The notes beneath the pieces were generated by a model. The model was not told the DNA's origin. It saw only the letters and a list, made by a program, of their open reading frames with translations, and made no database searches. From Gammaproteobacteria bacterium (GTDB taxonomy: Bacteria > Pseudomonadota > Gammaproteobacteria > Pseudomonadales > Halieaceae), in NCBI GenBank assembly GCA_030427085.1, contig JAUHXH010000003.1:489202-553201 (forward strand): a stretch of DNA of 64,000 nucleotides, given 5' to 3'. The position numbers were made by a program, and so were the translations under genes. Positions 18,901-27,474 of the stretch are shown here, one piece after another. Positions within the stretch are counted from its first letter, which is position 1. Each line of letters begins with the position of its first letter.

Positions 18901-19397
18901 TGTTCCGACTGGTGGGGCAGCGTCGATGACTTGCAGGCGTGATCGTCACCCGCCACGGCCAGCACACCGCCGTAGCGACTGGTACCGAAGGCGTTGGCGT
19001 GTTTGATCACGTCCATACTGCGATCAACGCCCGGCCCCTTGCCGTACCACATCGAGAACACGCCGTCGTATTTGGCACCCTGGAACAGGTTGGTCTGCTG
19101 GCTGCCCCACACCGCAGTCGCGGCCAGGTCTTCGTTAACACCGGGCACAAAGTGCACATTGTGCTTCTTCAGCCAAGGGGCAGCTTTCCACATGGCCTGG
19201 TCGACACCACCCAGCGGGGATCCACGGTAGCCGGAAATGAAGGCAGCGGTGTTCAGGCCGCGCTGCAGGTCGCGTTGATGTTGCAGCATGGGCAGGCGCA
19301 CCAGCGCCTCGATACCTGTCATGTAGGCGCGAGCCTTGTCCAGAGCGTACTTGTCGTCCAGGGAGACGTTTTTGAGGTGGGGAATAGCCGCGGTCAT
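15903..19397 (-). CDS. Fused indolepyruvate:ferredoxin oxidoreductase (IorA-IorB type)
   Basis: 1164 residues, the usual size of the single-chain proteobacterial form. Order: pyrimidine-binding domain (GYRGSPLGG... near residue 60), a TPP-binding domain with GCHYMATWM and MGGEGV (about 465-495), an iron-sulfur segment with CEGCGDCSVKSNC and later CNKDYSCAGGFCP (about 635-680), then a gamma-type domain starting VTGVGGTGVL (about 727). It oxidatively decarboxylates arylpyruvates or branched 2-oxoacids to acyl-CoA and passes electrons to ferredoxin or another carrier. It is divergent from an Lrp-type regulator gene that probably controls it. Confidence 0.93.
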   Translation of the reverse strand: MTAAIPHLKNVSLDDKYALDKARAYMTGIEALVRLPMLQHQRDLQRGLNTAAFISGYRGSPLGGVDQAMWKAAPWLKKHNVHFVPGVNEDLAATAVWGSQQTNLFQGAKYDGVFSMWYGKGPGVDRSMDVIKHANAFGTSRYGGVLAVAGDDHACKSSTLPHQSEHMFIGASVPVLNPSNVQEVLDLGIYGWELSRYSGCWVSLKAITENMDSAISADIDPERINIVIPEDFQLPADGVHARWPDKPLEQELRLNKYKIYAARAFARANNLNPIVLDSPNARFGIVTTGKAYLDVMQALEDLGIDEAAAAEIGLRVLKVGMSWPLEPVSAHEFAEGLEEILVVEEKRSIIEDQLTGQLYNYPVAARPRVIGEFDENGRDLLPNLGELTPAMVALAIAGRIQRFFNSERMAERVRWIEEKEKSLAAPRESIDRVPHFCSGCPHNTSTRVPEGSRALGGIGCHYMATWMPDRDTFTFSQMGGEGVAWIGQAPFTETKHVFQNLGDGTYFHSGLLAIRAAVAAKVNITYKILYNDAVAMTGGQPIDGSLRVEDLIHQLRGEGVRRIALVSDEPDTWRGQFSSVPGFSLHHRDEMDALQKELREYQGTSVIVYQQTCAAEKRRRRKKGVMADPAKRLFINDGVCEGCGDCSVKSNCLSVLPKETELGRKRQIDQSACNKDYSCAGGFCPSFVTVLGGKLRKPDAVANTDQIIFDPLPEPALPSLDRPWNTVVTGVGGTGVLTITALVAMAAHIEGKGCATMNQTGLAQKFGAVVSHVRVAQNQEDILAVRIPAGEADLLLGCDLVVSATYESMGKVAHGRSHAVVNEAEVPTAAFVLDPDAKFPTSAMKDKISDEVGADGTHFIDSTKIATALLGDSIASNLFLLGFAWQRGLVPVSAAALEKAIELNGVAIDFNKQAFLWGRRCADQPEKVLAVIASDKPAPRALSLEEVIEDRCRRLVDYQDEAYAQRYRDALAKVIAADPQADQADSISMAAARNLFKLMAYKDEYEVARLYSNGEFMKKLEQQFEGDFELRFNLAPPLLSKRDPETGHLIKREFGPWLFKAFGLLARFKFLRGTALDVFGRTEERRQEVADIADYQSLLDTVMADLNDHNYAVALELARLAAKLRGFGHVKDRNRELLLLRQDELLRRLRGEHLTDAVQIIEAA

Positions 19398-19450
19398 GGA
19401 TAGGGCTCCGAACTGCCGGATTAGTATTTGAATAATCGCTAAATGGTACG

Positions 19451-19466
19451 AATTCCCCCGGGAATT
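19451..19466. promoter_or_regulatory. Palindrome in the ior/lrp divergent promoter region
   Basis: AATTCCC-CC-GGGAATT, a perfect 7-bp inverted repeat with a 2-base centre. It lies 54 bp from the oxidoreductase start. Candidate operator; no binding protein is proven. Confidence 0.45.
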
Positions 19467-19470
19467 GTTA

Positions 19471-19490
19471 TTTTAAGTTAGCCCTTAAAA
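19471..19490. promoter_or_regulatory. Candidate Lrp-type operator
   Basis: TTTTAAG-TTAGCC-CTTAAAA, a perfect 7-bp inverted repeat with a 6-base spacer, A/T-rich arms and about two-turn size, as expected for Lrp/AsnC sites. It sits just upstream of a TATAAT at 19503-19508, so binding there would overlap the regulator's own promoter and give autoregulation. Confidence 0.55.
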
Positions 19491-19502
19491 CACCCTAACA
19501 GG

Positions 19503-19508
19503 TATAAT
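19503..19508 (+). promoter_or_regulatory. Candidate -10 box of the Lrp-type regulator gene
   Basis: A perfect TATAAT 32 bp before the ATG. The -35 candidate is poor (TTAGCC about 19 bp upstream, inside the palindrome), which would suit a regulated promoter. Confidence 0.5.
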
Positions 19509-19540
19509 TTATTCATTTTCTTACCCAAAGAAGAAATATT

Positions 19541-20017
19541 ATGGCAATAGACCTGACCAGACAGGATATTCATATACTGGAACTGCTTCAGCGGGACGCC
19601 GCCTTGAGCACCGGCGCTATCGCCGAAAAGGTCAACATGTCCCAGTCCCCCTGCTGGCGGCGCATCAACCGCCTGGAGCAGGAGGGCCTGATCCAGCAGC
19701 GCGTGGCGCTACTCAACCGGGATAAGCTGGGTATGGAAGTGGTGGTGTTCGCCACCATCAACCTCACCTCCACGGGGCGGCAGAATCTGATGGCCTTCGA
19801 ACAGGACGTGAAGGACTACCCTGAGGTGGTGGAGTGTTACACCATGACCGGTATCTGGGACTACATGCTGAAAATCGTGACCCGGGATATTCGCCACTAC
19901 GAGGCCTTTGTGCGAGAGACCCTCACCGACAGCCCGCACATTCGCGAACTGCATTCCCACATGGCGGTGACAGAGATCAAAAACACCACCGCACTGCCCC
20001 TGGCCACCCAACTGTAG
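19541..20017 (+). CDS. Lrp/AsnC-family transcriptional regulator
   Basis: 158 residues. N-terminal winged helix-turn-helix (DIHILELLQRDA...SPCWRRINRLEQEGLI) followed by the ligand-binding RAM domain (VVFATINL..., VVECYTMTGIWDYMLKI). Divergent from the fused indolepyruvate oxidoreductase and next to palindromic sites, so a local amino-acid-responsive regulator of that operon is likely. AAGAAG stands upstream of the ATG. Confidence 0.93.
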   Translation: MAIDLTRQDIHILELLQRDAALSTGAIAEKVNMSQSPCWRRINRLEQEGLIQQRVALLNRDKLGMEVVVFATINLTSTGRQNLMAFEQDVKDYPEVVECYTMTGIWDYMLKIVTRDIRHYEAFVRETLTDSPHIRELHSHMAVTEIKNTTALPLATQL

Positions 20018-20026
20018 GGCCACACT

Positions 20027-20797
20027 ATGCAGGACATTCGAATTACACCGGTACAGAGTGAGCTGTTGTGGGAACAGCCGGAGGACAATCGCGCGCAGTT
20101 TGAGGCCTTGCTCACCCCCCTGGCGGGGGACACCGACCTGGTGGTACTGCCAGAGATGTTCACCACCGGCTTTTCCATGAATGCGCTGGCCAACGCCGAA
20201 CCACCCGGCGGTGACACCGAACAGTGGCTGCAATCGCTCGCTCAAGCCGGCAATTACGCCGTGACTGGCAGTATCGCAGTACGCGACGGTGACGATGTTT
20301 ACAACCGCATGTTGTTTGCCACTCCCGAGCGGGTCTATCACTACGACAAGCGCCACCTGTTCCGCATGGGCGGTGAGCACAAACGCTACCGCGCGGGCAC
20401 TGAACGGGTGATCGTTCCCTGGCGGGGCTGGCGGATTTGCCTTCAGGTTTGCTACGACCTGCGCTTCCCCGTGTTCGCCCGCAATCGCGATGACTACGAC
20501 ATGCTGGTCTACGTCGCCAATTGGCCGGCGGCAAGGCGGCACCACTGGCGCCTGTTGTTACAGGCCCGCGCGGTGGAAAACCAGGTGTGTGCGGTGGGCG
20601 TCAATCGTATTGGCAGCGACGCCAACCAGCTCACCTATACCGGCGACAGCCTGGTGGTGGCTGCCGACGGCGCGGTACTACTGGATTGCGAGGCCAACGC
20701 GGGCGCGCCCACGGTAGCAGTGGATGGCGAACAGCAAACGGCTTACCGGCAGCAGTTTCCCTGCCACCGGGATGCCGATAACTTCAGTTTGGAGTGA
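20027..20797 (+). CDS. Omega-amidase / nitrilase-superfamily hydrolase (YafV-like)
   Basis: 256 residues. The Glu-Lys-Cys triad is E43 (LPEMF), K108 (YDKRHLF) and C142 (LQVCYDLRFP). The YDKRHLFRMGGE signature fits the YafV/Nit2 omega-amidase group, which hydrolyses 2-oxoglutaramate or 2-oxosuccinamate formed by glutamine or asparagine transaminases. It starts 9 bp after the Lrp-type gene and is likely co-transcribed, matching the local theme of 2-oxoacid and amino-acid turnover. Confidence 0.9.
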   Translation: MQDIRITPVQSELLWEQPEDNRAQFEALLTPLAGDTDLVVLPEMFTTGFSMNALANAEPPGGDTEQWLQSLAQAGNYAVTGSIAVRDGDDVYNRMLFATPERVYHYDKRHLFRMGGEHKRYRAGTERVIVPWRGWRICLQVCYDLRFPVFARNRDDYDMLVYVANWPAARRHHWRLLLQARAVENQVCAVGVNRIGSDANQLTYTGDSLVVAADGAVLLDCEANAGAPTVAVDGEQQTAYRQQFPCHRDADNFSLE

Positions 20798-20849
20798 GGG
20801 TAGTGGCAGTGCCCGGAGCGCGGAAGCACTCCGGCCACCACGGAAGCGA

Positions 20850-21878
20850 TTACTCTTCGTATTCGACTTCCAATGTTGCCATCACGCGGCGGTTTTTAGC
20901 GCGTCCGGCATCGGTTTCATTGGTTTCCACCGGGCGGGACTCACCGTAACCCACCGCCTGCAGGCGCGAGGCACTGATGCCGTGCTGGTTAACCAGCACG
21001 TCGACCACGGCTTGCGCGCGACGCTGGGACAGGCTCTGGTTGTAGTCGTCCGGACCCTGGCTGTCAGTGTGACCTTCCACTTCCACATTGAGGTCGTCAA
21101 ACTTCTGCAGGAAGTCCGCGAGGCCGGCGATATCCTGGAAGTAGCGTTCCTGCACCTGGCTGGAGTCAAACGCGAAGTTGACCAACAGGCGGATTGACGC
21201 CACTTTCGCGACCGGTAACGGACAGCCAGTGGCGTCTACGCGCGTGCCTGCAGGTGTACCGGGGCACTGGTCGCGGTCGTCGGTTACACCGTCACCGTCG
21301 GAATCCACCGGTGCCGGCGCGGCCGCAGGCGCGGGCGGCGTGACGTCACCGAAGTACCAATTCAGACCTGCGCTGAACAATAGATCATTTTCGTGTTCGT
21401 CGAGGCTGTGCAAAACGCGAGCGTCAGCGCGCACGCCAAAGCGGTTTGTCAGCATATAGCGGAAACCGGCACCGACATTGACCTGGGTTTCAACCGTGTC
21501 CCAGCTGCCTTCGTCGATATCGATTTCACCGCCACCAAATACGAAGTAGGGTCGTATGTAATTGGTACGGCCTGAACCCAGCGGGTCGCCAACGTAGCGC
21601 ATCATGTCCAGTTGCCAGCTCTGTACGTCGACCTTGCCGCCGCCATTTTCCAGGTTGGCATCGTCATTGGTGTACATCAGTTCGGTGGACCAGTAATCGC
21701 CCCACGCGTACTCGAGGCCGATCCAGGGGGTACCGCTACTTTCCAGTTCGCGATCGCTATCGAACATCCAGTAACCAGCGCCGCCATTGACGGTGATGGG
21801 GGGAGCTGCGTTTGCGGTAGTGGTGATCGTCAGGGTGGCGATCAAAGCGAGGGCAGCCGTCAGCAGGTGCCTTTTCAT
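20850..21878 (-). CDS. OmpA-family outer-membrane protein
   Basis: 342 residues from the ATG at 21878 (TAGGAG upstream), which begins a signal peptide ending ANA. Residues about 25-190 are an 8-strand OmpA beta-barrel with conserved GYWMFDSDRE-like opening and glycine/aromatic alternation. A thrombospondin type-3 Ca-binding stretch (DSDGDGVTDDRDQCP) links to the C-terminal peptidoglycan-binding OmpA domain with VEGHTDSQG...NQSLSQRRA and GESRP...NRRV. Anchors outer membrane to cell wall. Confidence 0.93.
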   Translation of the reverse strand: MKRHLLTAALALIATLTITTTANAAPPITVNGGAGYWMFDSDRELESSGTPWIGLEYAWGDYWSTELMYTNDDANLENGGGKVDVQSWQLDMMRYVGDPLGSGRTNYIRPYFVFGGGEIDIDEGSWDTVETQVNVGAGFRYMLTNRFGVRADARVLHSLDEHENDLLFSAGLNWYFGDVTPPAPAAAPAPVDSDGDGVTDDRDQCPGTPAGTRVDATGCPLPVAKVASIRLLVNFAFDSSQVQERYFQDIAGLADFLQKFDDLNVEVEGHTDSQGPDDYNQSLSQRRAQAVVDVLVNQHGISASRLQAVGYGESRPVETNETDAGRAKNRRVMATLEVEYEE

Positions 21879-22019
21879 GGGTGGAACTCCTATTCCGGGT
21901 GAATGCATTTGCCGATCCCGTTCTTCGCCGGGTTGCATTTAAGCATACACCAGATCAGAAATTTCACAGCCGGAAGGCGCCCTCGCCGAGCGGTAATTTG
22001 GCACTGGTTTAAGTGGGTA

Positions 22020-22733
22020 TTACCAACCCAGAACTTGCTTGACAAACGGGCGCGACAGCGCGCGCTTGTCCTGCAAAGAGGCAGCATCGAGCTGGTTCAA
22101 TAGCGCCATCAGTGCGGCCAACCCGCGAGGGGCTCTTGCGAGGATGTACTCCAACACTTCCGGTGCGAGCTTCAGGCCGCGTTGCGCGGCGCGAAAGGTC
22201 AGGATTTCCTGTCGCCGCTGATCATCCGCCGCAGGCAGACGATAGGTCACCCCCCAACTCAGGCGCGACTGCAGGTCCGGGAGCTTGACCCCCAATTCAC
22301 GTGGCGACGCAGTGGCGGCAAACAGCAACTGGCAACCCGACGCGCGGCAGCGGTTAACCACATCAAACAAGGCCTGTTCCCACTCGGGCTCACCGGCTAC
22401 CGCCTGGAGATCATCAATGCAGACCAGTGCCAGGCCTTCCACCGACGCCAGCACATCCACCGCCGGATAGTCCCGCAGTGCCAACAAGGGTAGGTAGCAT
22501 GCAGTACCCGCGGCAGCCTGCTGGCACGCTGCCTGTAACAGGTGACTCTTGCCGCTGTCGGCACTGCCGTGAAGGTAGATCAGAGGCTCGGCGTTTTCCG
22601 GGGAGGGATCACGCAGCAACGCCAACAGCGGCGCGGTCTGTTCGCTGTCGCAAAAATTCTCGAGGGTGGCATCGTCATCCAGTTGCACATCCAGCGTGAG
22701 CTGACGCGGCGTACCCCTTCCCGATTCAGTCAT
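22020..22733 (-). CDS. hda: DnaA regulatory inactivator Hda
   Basis: 237 residues, AAA+ protein related to DnaA domain III. Start at the ATG 22733, overlapping the end of the upstream permease gene by 8 bp. Visible: an N-terminal clamp-binding-like segment RQLTLDVQL, Walker A GSADSGKS, Walker B VCIDDLQ, and the sensor regions. With the sliding clamp it stimulates hydrolysis of DnaA-ATP and prevents re-initiation. The DUF2066-perM-hda order next to purM-purN is a recurring gammaproteobacterial arrangement. Confidence 0.93.
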   Translation of the reverse strand: MTESGRGTPRQLTLDVQLDDDATLENFCDSEQTAPLLALLRDPSPENAEPLIYLHGSADSGKSHLLQAACQQAAAGTACYLPLLALRDYPAVDVLASVEGLALVCIDDLQAVAGEPEWEQALFDVVNRCRASGCQLLFAATASPRELGVKLPDLQSRLSWGVTYRLPAADDQRRQEILTFRAAQRGLKLAPEVLEYILARAPRGLAALMALLNQLDAASLQDKRALSRPFVKQVLGW

Positions 22734-23805
22734 TGCCGGAGTACATCTCACTGTTGCGGTAATAGTCCACGCCGTGCCGCAGGAACACCATGATCACAGC
22801 CGCCACCGGTAGGGCGACCACCACGCCGACGAAACCGCCGATCTGGCCACCGGCCATCAGTGCGAAGATCACCGCCACCGGATGCAGGCCGATCTTGTCG
22901 CCTACCAGCACCGGGGTCAGCACCATGCTTTCAACCAGCTGGCCCACGCCAAAGACCAGCGCAACACCAATGAGTGGCGCCCACTCACCAAACTGCACGT
23001 AGGCGGCGATCAGGGAGGCCACGATGCCCACGGCAAAACCCAGGTAGGGCACCAGGCTGGCGAGACCGGCAATCACCCCCAGCAGCACCGCAAGTTTTAC
23101 ACCCACAATCGCCAGGCCCAGGCTGTAGATCAGGCCCAGTGCACACATCACTACGAACTGCCCACGAAGGAAGGCGCCAACCACTTCATCGGCTTCGGCC
23201 ACCAATTCCGAAACCCTGTCCTGCCAGTCCATGGGGAACATGCGCAGTGCCTTGGCCACCAGGATGTCCCAGTCGCGCATCAGGTAAAAAGAGACCACGG
23301 GCACCAGCGCCATATTGGCCATCCAGGTCACGATGCCGGCACCGGAGCCAGTAATTTGCTTGCCGGCGTTGGCCAGCAAACGCCCCAGCGATTGCCAGTT
23401 CTTCTCCAGTTGCGCACCCCAGTCCAGCGCTGCCAGGTGACTCGACGATAGATCGAGCATGCTGAGCAGACCGGGGATGGCAGTGCCCGTGAGCCAGTTC
23501 AGCGCCGCGGGCACCCGGCTGATCAGTGAATCTATCTGCTGTGCCAGCAGGGGAATCGTAAACAACAGCGTCAGTAACATCAGCAGGCTGATAAACGTAA
23601 ACACCAGCACGGTCGCCCAGGTGCGATTCATCCGGCGGCGCTCCAGCGCGTCCACCAGCGGGTCACCCAGATAGGCGATCAAGCCGCCCAGAACAAAGGG
23701 CATAAGAATAGGTTGCAGCAGGTAAAACAGCAGGGCGAAGCCGAGTACTACGCCCAGCACCCAGGGCCAGCGCCGGATCACGACTTCTGCCGCGGGATCG
23801 CTCAC
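22726..23805 (-). CDS. perM: AI-2E/PerM-family permease
   Basis: About 359 residues with eight hydrophobic segments and the long central amphipathic loop typical of the family. I prefer the GTG at 23805, which forms a GTGA overlap with the upstream stop; another GTG at 23814 is possible. Family members export diverse small solutes or act as Na+/H+ antiporters; the AI-2 link is not general. Co-transcribed with DUF2066 and hda. Confidence 0.87.
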   Translation of the reverse strand: MSDPAAEVVIRRWPWVLGVVLGFALLFYLLQPILMPFVLGGLIAYLGDPLVDALERRRMNRTWATVLVFTFISLLMLLTLLFTIPLLAQQIDSLISRVPAALNWLTGTAIPGLLSMLDLSSSHLAALDWGAQLEKNWQSLGRLLANAGKQITGSGAGIVTWMANMALVPVVSFYLMRDWDILVAKALRMFPMDWQDRVSELVAEADEVVGAFLRGQFVVMCALGLIYSLGLAIVGVKLAVLLGVIAGLASLVPYLGFAVGIVASLIAAYVQFGEWAPLIGVALVFGVGQLVESMVLTPVLVGDKIGLHPVAVIFALMAGGQIGGFVGVVVALPVAAVIMVFLRHGVDYYRNSEMYSGND

Positions 23806-24845
23806 GACTGCCACCGGTAGGACAAATCCACCAGCGTACCCGCTGCCCGGTCGGGTTGTAGGCGGCGGTTCAATTCAATGGTGGCGCGCAGCTGGTCGGC
23901 GGCGGCCCGGGTAAGTAGACGCAGCACGAGGCGATCGCCCGCTACCTGCTCCACATTGGCGTGATCCACCAGTTCCAGCTGCTCCAGCCAGTGCACCAAT
24001 TGCGAATAACTGTTGTAGTCGTGGATACCGCTCACCTGCATTACGAGGGAGTCGACCCCGGCGTTGTCGGCAGTGACCGCATAGCGGCGCGCCAGCGCTT
24101 CGGCCACCAGCATGCTGCCACTGTCTGCCAGCGGGGCAATCTCGCTGCCGGAAACACGCCGGTCAGTACGCCCCTGATCAGAAATGTAGGACCAGTCCCC
24201 CAACCACTGCCCGCTCGACAGGCGGGTAAAGCGACCGGCCAGGATGTGTTGCAGGTTGTAGCGCGCACTGGCATCCACCAGGGCGGGGCCATTCAATCGC
24301 CAGAGCTGGTCGAGCGACAGGCGGGTAGCATCTTGCAGGTCCAGCAGCGGGAAGCGCAGGGGCAACCCCCGCCGATCGAAACTCTGCCCGATCTGCTCTA
24401 CCAGATCGGGCGCGGTTTCCTCGCTGAGGATGCTCCGCTGCCCCCCTTCGTCCACGATCACCCACACCAGCGTGGCGGGACGGTTCGCTGTCCACAGGGG
24501 TTCGCCGGCATTGGTCACCATGTCGGAGATCAGGGTGCCATCGAATTCGAACTGGGCGAGCAGCTGATCCCCCTCGCGACTGTAATGGTATTGCTGGGCC
24601 AGGGTCTGGGCCTGCCCCAGCGATTCCTGGATGATGGGGTTGTCGAGCACAGCGTCACTGCCGGACACTTTTACCAGCACTTGCGAGAGCGCATCCCGCG
24701 CGGCCTGGGACAGGGCGGCAGCGCTCTGGTCGGCCACTGGCACGCGGCCGGTGTAGAGGTCGGTCACGCGAACGGCGCCGGCCGGCGCGGTGAACAGCAC
24801 TGCCAGCAGGGGCAGCAAACAAGCCAGGCGGGCGATCATGGGCAT
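23802..24845 (-). CDS. DUF2066 domain protein (exported)
   Basis: 347 residues with a signal peptide (LACLLPLLAVLFTAPAGA). The family landmark VTDLYTGRVPVADQS is followed by about 320 soluble residues without a recognised active site. It is conserved upstream of perM-hda and opposite purM in many gammaproteobacteria; function unknown. First gene of the operon, 147 bp from divergent purM. Confidence 0.85.
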   Translation of the reverse strand: MPMIARLACLLPLLAVLFTAPAGAVRVTDLYTGRVPVADQSAAALSQAARDALSQVLVKVSGSDAVLDNPIIQESLGQAQTLAQQYHYSREGDQLLAQFEFDGTLISDMVTNAGEPLWTANRPATLVWVIVDEGGQRSILSEETAPDLVEQIGQSFDRRGLPLRFPLLDLQDATRLSLDQLWRLNGPALVDASARYNLQHILAGRFTRLSSGQWLGDWSYISDQGRTDRRVSGSEIAPLADSGSMLVAEALARRYAVTADNAGVDSLVMQVSGIHDYNSYSQLVHWLEQLELVDHANVEQVAGDRLVLRLLTRAAADQLRATIELNRRLQPDRAAGTLVDLSYRWQS

Positions 24846-24992
24846 GAAGGTGGGCTCAAATACAGTGAAGCGCTCATTGTAGCAGGGCTAAGCGGCGCCG
24901 CGCAGTGTGTGACAATCGCGGGGGATTTGCCCGTGTGTCGCGCCAGAATTCAGGCTAAAATAGCGCCCTTTTCGCACTAACCGGGATTCCCC

Positions 24993-26033
24993 ATGAGCAG
25001 CGACGCAAATACTCCCTCCCTCAGCTACAAGGACGCCGGTGTCGATATCGATGCGGGCAACGCCCTGGTGGAACGCATCAAGGGTGTGTCGCGACGCACA
25101 CGCCGCCCGGAAGTTCTGGGTGGCCTGGGTGGCTTTGGCGCCCTGTGTGAAATTCCGGCGGGTTACAAAGAACCCGTGCTGGTATCCGGCACCGACGGCG
25201 TGGGCACCAAACTGCGCCTGGCCATGGACATGGGCATCCACGACACCATTGGTATCGACCTGGTCGCCATGTGCGTCAACGACCTGGTAGTCGCGGGCGC
25301 CGAGCCGCTGTTCTTCCTCGACTACTACGCCACCGGCAAGCTGAGCGTGGACACCGCGGTTGCCGTGGTGGAAGGCATCGGCGCCGGCTGCGAACTGGCG
25401 GGCTGCGCCCTGGTGGGCGGTGAAACGGCGGAAATGCCCGGCATGTACGAAGGTGAGGACTACGACCTGGCCGGCTTCTGCGTCGGCGTGGTGGAGAAGT
25501 CCGGTGTGATCGACGGCAGCCAGGTCGCCGAGGGCGACTGCCTGGTGGGCATCAGCTCCAGCGGCCCCCACTCCAACGGTTACTCCCTGATTCGCAAAAT
25601 CCTCGAAGTCAGCGGTGCGGACCTCAATCAACCGCTGGGTGATACCACCCTCGGCAAGGCCCTGCTGGCCCCGACCACCATCTACGTGAAACCCTTGCTG
25701 GACTTGATGAAGGTGGTAGAGGTAAAAGCCTTGTCACACATCACCGGCGGCGGCCTGCTGGAAAACCTGCCGCGCGTGCTGCCGGAAGATTGCAAGGCCG
25801 TGATCGAAACGGAAACCTGGGAGATGCCCGAGGTATTCCGCTGGTTGCAGCAAGCCGGCAACGTCAACGAGACCGAAATGTACCGCACCTTTAACTGCGG
25901 CATCGGCATGGTGGTGTGCATCGCTCCGGAATATCTGGAAGCAGCGCTGGCCAGCCTGAACGGGGCCGGCCTGGATGCCCGAGCGATCGGTCGTATCGAG
26001 AGCGGCGACAACACCGTAGAACTGCGCGCATGA
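24993..26033 (+). CDS. purM: Phosphoribosylformylglycinamidine cyclo-ligase (AIR synthetase)
   Basis: 346 residues, full length. Catalyses ATP-dependent ring closure of FGAM to AIR in purine synthesis. Family motifs present: [13 protein letters not shown] at the start, [31 protein letters not shown] and the closing [12 protein letters not shown]. Overlaps purN by ATGA, indicating translational coupling. A/T-rich TAAAAT at 24956-24961 may be its -10, without a convincing -35. Confidence 0.97.
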   Translation: MSSDANTPSLSYKDAGVDIDAGNALVERIKGVSRRTRRPEVLGGLGGFGALCEIPAGYKEPVLVSGTDGVGTKLRLAMDMGIHDTIGIDLVAMCVNDLVVAGAEPLFFLDYYATGKLSVDTAVAVVEGIGAGCELAGCALVGGETAEMPGMYEGEDYDLAGFCVGVVEKSGVIDGSQVAEGDCLVGISSSGPHSNGYSLIRKILEVSGADLNQPLGDTTLGKALLAPTTIYVKPLLDLMKVVEVKALSHITGGGLLENLPRVLPEDCKAVIETETWEMPEVFRWLQQAGNVNETEMYRTFNCGIGMVVCIAPEYLEAALASLNGAGLDARAIGRIESGDNTVELRA

Positions 26034-26689
26034 CCGCAGAAGCTCGCCCCCGGCTGGTCATTCTGATCTCCGGCCGGGGCTCCAACATGCTGGCCTTTAT
26101 CGACGTCTGCCGCAGTGGCGAGCTGAACGCAGAGATCGCGCTGGTGCTGAGCAACAATCCCGATGCCGCCGGCCTGGCTTTGGCGGCAGAAGCCGGCATT
26201 GAAACCGCCGCGGTCAATCACCGCGACTATCACAGCCGCGAGGCCTTTGATGCGGCGCTGACACAACGCGTGCAGGCGGCGGAACCCGACCTGGTAATCC
26301 TCGCCGGTTTCATGCGCATTCTTACGCCAGTCTTCATCAGCCCCTTCGCCGGCCGGCTATTGAACATTCATCCTTCCCTGTTGCCCAAGTACCCGGGGCT
26401 GCACACTCACCAGCGCGCGCTGGATGCGGGCGACACCGAAGCCGGTGCCACCGTGCATTTTGTGACCCCGGAACTGGATGGCGGACCACCGATTCTGCAG
26501 GTGCGGGTTCCCATCGAACCCGGCGATGATGCCGACACCCTGGCGGCGCGCGTGATACGCCAGGAACATTGGATCTACCCCGAGGCGGCGCGCTGGTTTA
26601 TCGAGGGGCGCGTCAAACTCACTCAGGCGGGAGCCGAACTGGATGGACAAATTCTGGATCAAAGCGGACAGGTGCTTGCACCTCGCTAG
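26030..26689 (+). CDS. purN: Phosphoribosylglycinamide formyltransferase
   Basis: 219 residues from the ATG at 26030 that overlaps the purM stop by four bases. Converts GAR to formyl-GAR with 10-formyl-THF. ISGRGSN binds phosphate, NIHPSLLP holds the catalytic Asn-His, and [13 protein letters not shown] carries the catalytic Asp. Its 3' end overlaps the next gene by 47 bp. Confidence 0.97.
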   Translation: MTAEARPRLVILISGRGSNMLAFIDVCRSGELNAEIALVLSNNPDAAGLALAAEAGIETAAVNHRDYHSREAFDAALTQRVQAAEPDLVILAGFMRILTPVFISPFAGRLLNIHPSLLPKYPGLHTHQRALDAGDTEAGATVHFVTPELDGGPPILQVRVPIEPGDDADTLAARVIRQEHWIYPEAARWFIEGRVKLTQAGAELDGQILDQSGQVLAPR

Positions 26690-27467
26690 TGGCGCTGTAC
26701 TAAGCCTGGCACTGCTGGCTGCGCCGACATCACTAGCCGCCGACTCGGCAAGCGAAGTTGCGACTGAGGCCGGCACCGCCGAAGCGACCACACCGGCGGA
26801 GGAAAGCACTAGCGACAGCACCACCCTCCCCCTCAGCCCCTATGTGCTGGAATACAAAACCAGCGCCCGCGGCTTCACCCTCAGCACCCAGCGCGAACTG
26901 AAACAGCTGGACAGCGGCCAATGGGAACTCACCGAAGGTGGCGACATCATGGTGCTGGGCCTGGAACATAAAGCCTTCTTTAACACCGAGGGCTTGAAAG
27001 TGATCCCCACCGAGTACATCTACCGCGGTAAAGGCCTGATGAAGCGCCGCGCGGAAGTCCATTTCGATCACAAACACGAAATCGTGCGCAGCCTGTACAA
27101 AGATGAGTGGTACGACCTGCCCTACACCCCCGACACGCTCGACCGCATGAGCCAGCAGGAGCAGGCCCGCTTACTGCTACTGAATGAGGGCCCCACCGAG
27201 GAAGGCGCGTTCACCGTTGCCGATCGCAAGCGGGTGAAGACTTACAACATTGAGTTGGTGGGCGAAGAGCAACTGGACACAGAGCTGGGCAAGGTGAAAA
27301 CCCTGCACTTCTCGCGCATCCATGACGACGAAGAGCGCACCACCGACTTCTGGGTTGCGCCCGAGTGGGATTACATCATTGTGCGCACGGTGCATGTAGA
27401 CGACGGCTCACCGGCGGAAACCAATCTGGTCGGCGGCACGCTCAAAGGCGAGCCGCTGAAGCCCTAA
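26643..27467 (+). CDS. DUF3108 domain protein (exported)
   Basis: 274 residues. Starts inside the end of purN, so probably translationally coupled. The N-terminus is hydrophobic (residues about 12-32, ending AAD), then a Glu/Thr/Ser-rich linker, then the DUF3108 beta-rich domain (YVLEYKTSARGFTL..., DFWVAPEWDYIIVR). Periplasmic or lipid-facing; function unknown. Commonly found after purMN in this group of bacteria. Confidence 0.85.
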   Translation: MDKFWIKADRCLHLASGAVLSLALLAAPTSLAADSASEVATEAGTAEATTPAEESTSDSTTLPLSPYVLEYKTSARGFTLSTQRELKQLDSGQWELTEGGDIMVLGLEHKAFFNTEGLKVIPTEYIYRGKGLMKRRAEVHFDHKHEIVRSLYKDEWYDLPYTPDTLDRMSQQEQARLLLLNEGPTEEGAFTVADRKRVKTYNIELVGEEQLDTELGKVKTLHFSRIHDDEERTTDFWVAPEWDYIIVRTVHVDDGSPAETNLVGGTLKGEPLKP

Positions 27468-27474
27468 TCGCCTA

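Noticed and set aside
19709..20545. 278-codon frame antisense to the Lrp-type and omega-amidase genes
   Set aside because: Both sense genes have complete catalytic or DNA-binding motifs; antisense frame has none.
20800..20849. Imperfect hairpin between omega-amidase and ompA genes
   Set aside because: Stem is interrupted and lacks a T tract; plausible terminator but weak.
23961..24980. Plus-strand frame of 339 codons over the DUF2066 gene
   Set aside because: DUF2066 protein has a signal peptide and conserved synteny; the plus frame is compositional shadow.
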